Positions 39,664 through 43,895 of a stretch of DNA of 43,895 nucleotides are shown one piece after another (within the stretch, counting starts at the first letter, position 1; each line of letters opens with the position of its first letter). Source of the stretch: Ruminococcus sp. GTDB taxonomy: Bacteria > Bacillota > Clostridia > Oscillospirales > Ruminococcaceae. Both the position numbers and the translations under genes were made by a program. The stretch covers positions 1 to 43,895 of the forward strand of contig NZ_JAGCFH010000017.1 in the NCBI RefSeq assembly GCF_017650195.1. The letters run 5' to 3'. Below the pieces are notes generated by a model. The model worked only from the letters and a program-made list of their open reading frames with translations, did no database searches and was not told the DNA's origin.

Positions 39664-42600
39664 TTGGAATTTACAACTTTTGAATCAATAAAGATAGGTC
39701 TTGCTTCGCCGGAACAGATTAGAAGCTGGTCACACGGCGCAGTTGAAAGACCTGAAACTATAAATTACAGAACCCAGAAGCCCGAGCGTGACGGTCTTTT
39801 CTGTGAAAGGATCTTCGGACCTACAAAGGACTGGGAGTGCCACTGCGGAAAATTCAAGAAGATACGCTTCAAGGGTAAGATTTGTGACCGCTGCGGCGTT
39901 GAGGTAACAAGAGCAAGAGTAAGAAGAGAGAGAATGGGTCACATCGAGCTGGCTGCTCCTGTTTCTCATATATGGTACTTTAAGGGCACTCCGTCCCGTA
40001 TAGGACAGGTGCTTGAGGTATCTCAGAAGAGACTGGAGGAGGTTCTTTATTTCACAAAGTATATAGTTACCGATCCCGGCAATACAGAGCTGATCAAGAA
40101 GCAGCTCCTCTCCGAGAAGGAGTACCTCTCCTACCTTGAAAAGTACGGTGATGACTTCAAGGCAGAAATGGGTGCTGAGGCTATAAGGAAGCTCCTCAAC
40201 GAGTATGACCCTGCAAGATATGACACTCACAAGCAGAGACTTGTGGAAATGGGCAAGGTATCTCTTGGCGGCAAAAAGCTTGAGTGCTTCAACAAGCCTA
40301 CAGAGTGTGAGTGCGAGGAATGCCAGAAGTTCAGGGAACTGGAGGATATCGACTGGAGAAACAATCTTGAGATTGTTGCAGATGACCTCAAGGCTGAGCT
40401 GGTGGGTCTCCCCGGTGGACAGAAGAAGGTAAAGCTTCTTAAGAGATTGCAGATAATAGAGGCATTCCGCCTCTCCGGCAACAAACCTGAGTGGATGATA
40501 CTCAGCGTTGTTCCTGTTATACCACCCGATATCCGTCCTATGATAATGCTGGACGGTGGACGTTACGCTACATCAGACCTTAATGACCTTTACAGAAGAG
40601 TTATCAACAGAAACAATCGTCTGAAGAGAATGCTCGAGCTTGATGCTCCCGACATTATCGTAAGGAACGAGAAGCGTATGCTTCAGGAAGCTGTTGATGC
40701 TCTCATAGATAACGGCAGACACGGCAGACCTGTTACAGGTCCAAGCAACCGTGCTCTCAAGTCCCTTTCCGATATGCTCAAGGGTAAGCAGGGACGTTTC
40801 CGTCAGAACCTTCTTGGTAAGCGTGTTGACTACTCCGGACGTTCGGTTATCGTAGTAGGACCTGAACTAAAAATGTATCAGTGCGGTCTTCCTAAGGAAA
40901 TGGCACTCGAACTCTTCAAGCCATTCGTATTGAAGAGACTCGTTGACAAAAAGGCTATAGCCAATATAAAGAGCGCAAGAAAGCTCATAGACCGTGCAGA
41001 CAACAAGGTATGGGATGCTCTTGAGGACGTTATCAAGGATCACCCTGTTATGCTGAACCGTGCTCCCACGCTTCACAGACTGGGTATCCAGGCATTCGAG
41101 CCTATTCTCGTTGAGGGTCGTGCTATCAAGCTTCACCCCCTCGTATGCTCTGCCTTCAACGCTGACTTCGACGGTGACCAGATGGCTGTACATCTTCCTC
41201 TTTCTGCAGAGGCTCAGGCTGAGGCAAGATTCCTTATGCTTGCTGCAAACAATCTGCTGAAGCCTTCAGACGGTAAGCCTGTTGCTGTTCCTTCACAGGA
41301 TATGGTACTTGGTTCATACTATCTGACAATGGATAAGCCAGGCGAACCCGGCGAGGGCAAGGTGTTCCGTGATGTGAACGAGGCTCTCATGGCTTACAAT
41401 GAGCATGATGTATCTCTTCATGCAAACATCAAGGTAAAGATAACAAAGGATATCGGCGACAAGAAGGTATCCAAGATCATCGACGCTACAGTCGGCAGAC
41501 TTATCTTCAACGAGAATATCCCTCAGAACCTCGGATACGTTGACAGAACGAACTCTGACAAGCAGTTTGATCTTGAAGTTGCTTTCCTCGTTGGAAAGAA
41601 GCAGCTTTCTGACATCATTGAGCGCTGCATAAAGATACATGGAACAACAACAACATCAGAGGTACTTGACCGTATCAAGGCTCTCGGCTATAAATATTCA
41701 ACAAGAGCAGCTCTTACGGTTGCTGTCTGCGACGCTACTATACCTCCTCAGAAGAAGGATATACTTGCAAGTGCAGACGCAGAGGTAGAGCAGATCACAA
41801 CAGAATATGAGTACGGATATATCTCCGCTCAGGAAAAGACAAAGAAGATCATCGCTCTTTGGACAAATACCACAGACGATGTTACAAAGGCTCTTAAATC
41901 CAACTTTGACAAGTACAATCCTATTTGGATGATGGCTGACTCGGGTGCCCGTGGATCTATATCACAGATTCGTCAGCTGGCTGGTATGCGTGGACTTATC
42001 GCCAATACTTCCGGTACCGTTATCGAGATTCCGATTAGAGCTAACTACCGTGAAGGTCTTAACATTTTGGAGTACTTCATCGCTTCAAGAGGTGCGAGAA
42101 AGGGTCTTGCAGATACCGCTCTTCGTACCGCTGACTCGGGATATCTTACCCGTCGTCTCGTTGATGTATCTCAGGACGTTATCATCCGTGAGGAGGATTG
42201 CGGAACCACAGAGGGCATTGAGGTATTCGAAATCAAGAACGGCAACGAGATCGTTGAGCCATTTGACGAGCGTCTTGTTGGTAGATTCCTTGCAGAGGAT
42301 CTTAGAGACGAGTCCGGTGAGCTCGTGGTATCGCGCAATAAGCTTATTAATGACGCAGACGCAAAGAAGATAATCGACTCGGGCATAGAAAGGATAAAGA
42401 TCCGCTCTGTTCTTACCTGTAAGTCGAGGACCGGCGTATGCGCTAAGTGCTACGGCGCTAATCTTGCTAACAACAATATGGTATCAGTTGGTGAGGCTGT
42501 TGGTATCATCGCTGCTCAGTCTATCGGTGAGCCTGGTACACAGCTTACCATGAGAACCTTCCATACCGGTGGTGTTGCTTCTGCCGACGCTGAAGATATC

Positions 42601-43386
42601 ACACAGGGTCTTCCCCGTGTTGAGGAACTCTTCGAGAGCAGACGCCCCAAGGGTGCGGCTATCCTTTCCAGACTTTCAGGAAAGGTGCACATTGAAGAGA
42701 TCAAGACCACAAGAAATATCATTGTTACCAATGAAGAGACAGGTGATGCTGAAAGCTATATGATTCCATATAACCTCAAGATCAGAGTTCAGGAGAACGA
42801 AGAGATTGAGAAGGGAACACGTCTTACAGAGGGTAACATCTATCCTGCCGATATTCTCAATATTCTTGGAACACAGGCTGTTCAGAACTACATCATAAAT
42901 GAAGTTCAGAAGGTTTACCGTTTACAGGGTGTTGATATCAACGATAAGCATATCGAAGTTATAGTACGTCAGATGCTCCGCAAGATCAAGGTAGAGGAGA
43001 CAGGCAGCAGCTATCTGCTTCCCGGTACTCTCGTTGACAGCAAGGAGATCGATGCTATCAATGAGGAGCTTCAGGCTCGTATCGATGCAGGCGAATACGA
43101 TGTACAGCTTGTACAGACAAGTCCTGTGCTTCAGGGTATCACAAAGGCTTCATCCAATTCGGACAGCTTTATGTCTGCAGCTTCCTTCCAGGAGACCACA
43201 AAGGCTCTTACAGACGCTGCTATCAGAGGAAAGAGCGACCGTCTTCTCGGACTTAAGGAGAATGTTATTATCGGTAAGCTCATACCCGCTGGTACAGGTA
43301 TGGAGTGTTACAGAAACGTTGAGGTCGTTAAGAATGAGGGCTACGGCGAGCATAACGCAGCTGCTCCCATTACAAATCAGATATAA
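39664..43386 (+). CDS. rpoC: RNA polymerase beta' subunit
   Basis: A 1240-residue beta' subunit. The N-terminal zinc site has C-H-C-G (57-60 region) and C-D-R-C-G. The catalytic [14 protein letters not shown] loop binds the active-site magnesium. The bridge-helix/trigger-loop region ([17 protein letters not shown]) and the second zinc site C-R-T-G... C-A-K-C-Y-G are present. It starts with TTG, 7 nt after GGAGG; no ATG fits. Sequence ends close to the usual Firmicute length. Confidence 0.97.
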   Translation: MEFTTFESIKIGLASPEQIRSWSHGAVERPETINYRTQKPERDGLFCERIFGPTKDWECHCGKFKKIRFKGKICDRCGVEVTRARVRRERMGHIELAAPVSHIWYFKGTPSRIGQVLEVSQKRLEEVLYFTKYIVTDPGNTELIKKQLLSEKEYLSYLEKYGDDFKAEMGAEAIRKLLNEYDPARYDTHKQRLVEMGKVSLGGKKLECFNKPTECECEECQKFRELEDIDWRNNLEIVADDLKAELVGLPGGQKKVKLLKRLQIIEAFRLSGNKPEWMILSVVPVIPPDIRPMIMLDGGRYATSDLNDLYRRVINRNNRLKRMLELDAPDIIVRNEKRMLQEAVDALIDNGRHGRPVTGPSNRALKSLSDMLKGKQGRFRQNLLGKRVDYSGRSVIVVGPELKMYQCGLPKEMALELFKPFVLKRLVDKKAIANIKSARKLIDRADNKVWDALEDVIKDHPVMLNRAPTLHRLGIQAFEPILVEGRAIKLHPLVCSAFNADFDGDQMAVHLPLSAEAQAEARFLMLAANNLLKPSDGKPVAVPSQDMVLGSYYLTMDKPGEPGEGKVFRDVNEALMAYNEHDVSLHANIKVKITKDIGDKKVSKIIDATVGRLIFNENIPQNLGYVDRTNSDKQFDLEVAFLVGKKQLSDIIERCIKIHGTTTTSEVLDRIKALGYKYSTRAALTVAVCDATIPPQKKDILASADAEVEQITTEYEYGYISAQEKTKKIIALWTNTTDDVTKALKSNFDKYNPIWMMADSGARGSISQIRQLAGMRGLIANTSGTVIEIPIRANYREGLNILEYFIASRGARKGLADTALRTADSGYLTRRLVDVSQDVIIREEDCGTTEGIEVFEIKNGNEIVEPFDERLVGRFLAEDLRDESGELVVSRNKLINDADAKKIIDSGIERIKIRSVLTCKSRTGVCAKCYGANLANNNMVSVGEAVGIIAAQSIGEPGTQLTMRTFHTGGVASADAEDITQGLPRVEELFESRRPKGAAILSRLSGKVHIEEIKTTRNIIVTNEETGDAESYMIPYNLKIRVQENEEIEKGTRLTEGNIYPADILNILGTQAVQNYIINEVQKVYRLQGVDINDKHIEVIVRQMLRKIKVEETGSSYLLPGTLVDSKEIDAINEELQARIDAGEYDVQLVQTSPVLQGITKASSNSDSFMSAASFQETTKALTDAAIRGKSDRLLGLKENVIIGKLIPAGTGMECYRNVEVVKNEGYGEHNAAAPITNQI

Positions 43387-43390
43387 GCTC

Positions 43391-43424
43391 AAAGCTCCCG
43401 GAGATTGTTCTTCGGGAGCTTTTA
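43391..43424 (+). terminator. Terminator of rpoB-rpoC
   Basis: AAAGCTCCCG (43391-43400) / CGGGAGCTTT (43413-43422), followed by TTATT. rpsL/rpsG, which often follow rpoC, are absent. Confidence 0.9.
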
Positions 43425-43490
43425 TTAGGTTAAAACAGATGAAAACACCTTTATCAATAATACGAAAATACGTCAAATTTCCACTGCACC

Positions 43491-43530
43491 AATAACGTAG
43501 CCTAAATATTCAGAACTGCGTTATTTTTTT
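43491..43530 (+). terminator. Terminator-like hairpin in the right-hand gap
   Basis: AATAACG (43491-43497) / CGTTATT (43519-43525) followed by five T residues. No gene with a start lies just upstream apart from rpoC, which already has its own terminator; it may be a backup. Confidence 0.45.
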
Positions 43531-43620
43531 CTTTCTGGTTCATACATAAAAAAACACATATATTTTTCGGATTCTATTAACTGACAATCGAAGAAATGTA
43601 ACGAATAGGATAAGACAGAC

Positions 43621-43647
43621 AGGAGAGTTTATTTCTTAGGCTCTCCT
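43621..43647 (-). terminator. Weak terminator of the partial gene at the right edge
   Basis: AGGAGAG (43621-43627) / CTCTCCT (43641-43647) directly after the stop codon of the minus-strand fragment. The following tract is only partly U-rich. Confidence 0.45.
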
Positions 43648-43895
43648 TTATTGAAAATAATGGAAACATCGATGATACGGGATTCTATTCACATCTTCAT
43701 AAAAAAGCAGCCATTCTCTATATGTCACCGAAAGATTAGTGTTATTTTCACTTACCCATTTTTTAATATCTTTTCCAAGCATTGCAGGTTTGAACCATGA
43801 AGTGTTTTCCCTTATTCATTTGCTACCTTTTCGCATAACTCAGTTAGTTTTTTGATTCCTTTGGTTATACTGTGATTAGGAATTACCGGAATATA
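43648..43895 (-). pseudogene. 3' end of a frameshifted or split gene, cut by the window edge
   Basis: Reading leftward from the edge, one frame gives about 27 residues (through K-L-T-E-L-C-E-K-V-A-N-E) and stops at TAA near 43815. Another frame then continues for about 50 residues with plausible coding character (N-T-S-W-F-K-P-A-M-L-G, Y-R-E-W-L-L-F-Y-E-D-V-N-R-I-P) to a stop at 43648-43650. This fits one gene with a frameshift or two overlapping genes. The second part has no ribosome binding site. Family not recognised. Confidence 0.4.

Overview
The window looks like a chromosomal segment of a Gram-positive anaerobe of the Ruminococcus / Oscillospiraceae type. The evidence is: strong Shine-Dalgarno sequences; TTGACA/TATAAT-type promoters; a tryptophan T-box; lipoproteins without an outer-membrane context; a two-gene SufC/SufB iron-sulfur locus; and a dockerin-like calcium loop with the V-F-D-L-C-L-M-R-R signature common in ruminococcal cellulosome proteins. 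The genus is an inference. I see no tRNA, rRNA, CRISPR array or intact transposase.

Layout. 1-4090: a membrane diguanylate cyclase and a C_GCAxxG_C_C redox protein (minus strand), then a NifU/IscU-like scaffold and a GGGtGRT protein (plus strand), with a 34-bp perfect palindrome in the divergent gap. 4167-9949: a LysR-controlled redox cluster (small acidic protein, dockerin-flavodoxin-cyclophilin-like lipoprotein, cysteine-nucleophile hydrolase, ABM monooxygenase, flavodoxin, carboxymuconolactone decarboxylase-cupin). It is bracketed by two diverged direct copies of a ~200-bp sequence of unknown origin. 9998-11625: an AAA_14/DUF4143 ATPase whose 5' leader holds three 34-bp-period repeats. 11685-18300: a gene fragment, DegV, an incomplete zinc-uptake operon (Cys-rich membrane protein, ZnuA-like protein, lipoprotein), an alpha/beta hydrolase and SufB/SufC.

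18421-26192: a VOC protein, a candidate small RNA, then a complete trpEGDCFBA operon behind a T-box with UGG specifier. 26154-26565: a densely folded non-coding region with its own minus-strand promoter. 26640-35105: a two-component system, an RNA methyltransferase with a nucleoside phosphorylase, DUF4003 with PPK2, and a FadR-type regulator with a TraB/GumN lipoprotein. 35336-43424: rpoB-rpoC, away from the usual ribosomal-protein neighbours, with a candidate antisense RNA over the rpoB promoter. RpoB carries Pro at the position equivalent to E. coli Gln513 and has a 90-residue acidic tail. The right edge holds the end of a broken minus-strand gene.

Themes. Several loci deal with iron-sulfur, thiol or flavin redox chemistry (C_GCAxxG, NifU-like, SufBC, flavodoxins). 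The least explained parts are the repeat-bearing leader of the AAA_14 gene, the dockerin-flavodoxin fusion with its flanking repeats, and three candidate non-coding RNAs (18994-19099, 26154-26530, 35336-35462). Where a better-placed ribosome binding site or promoter argued against the longest frame, I used the internal start and said so.
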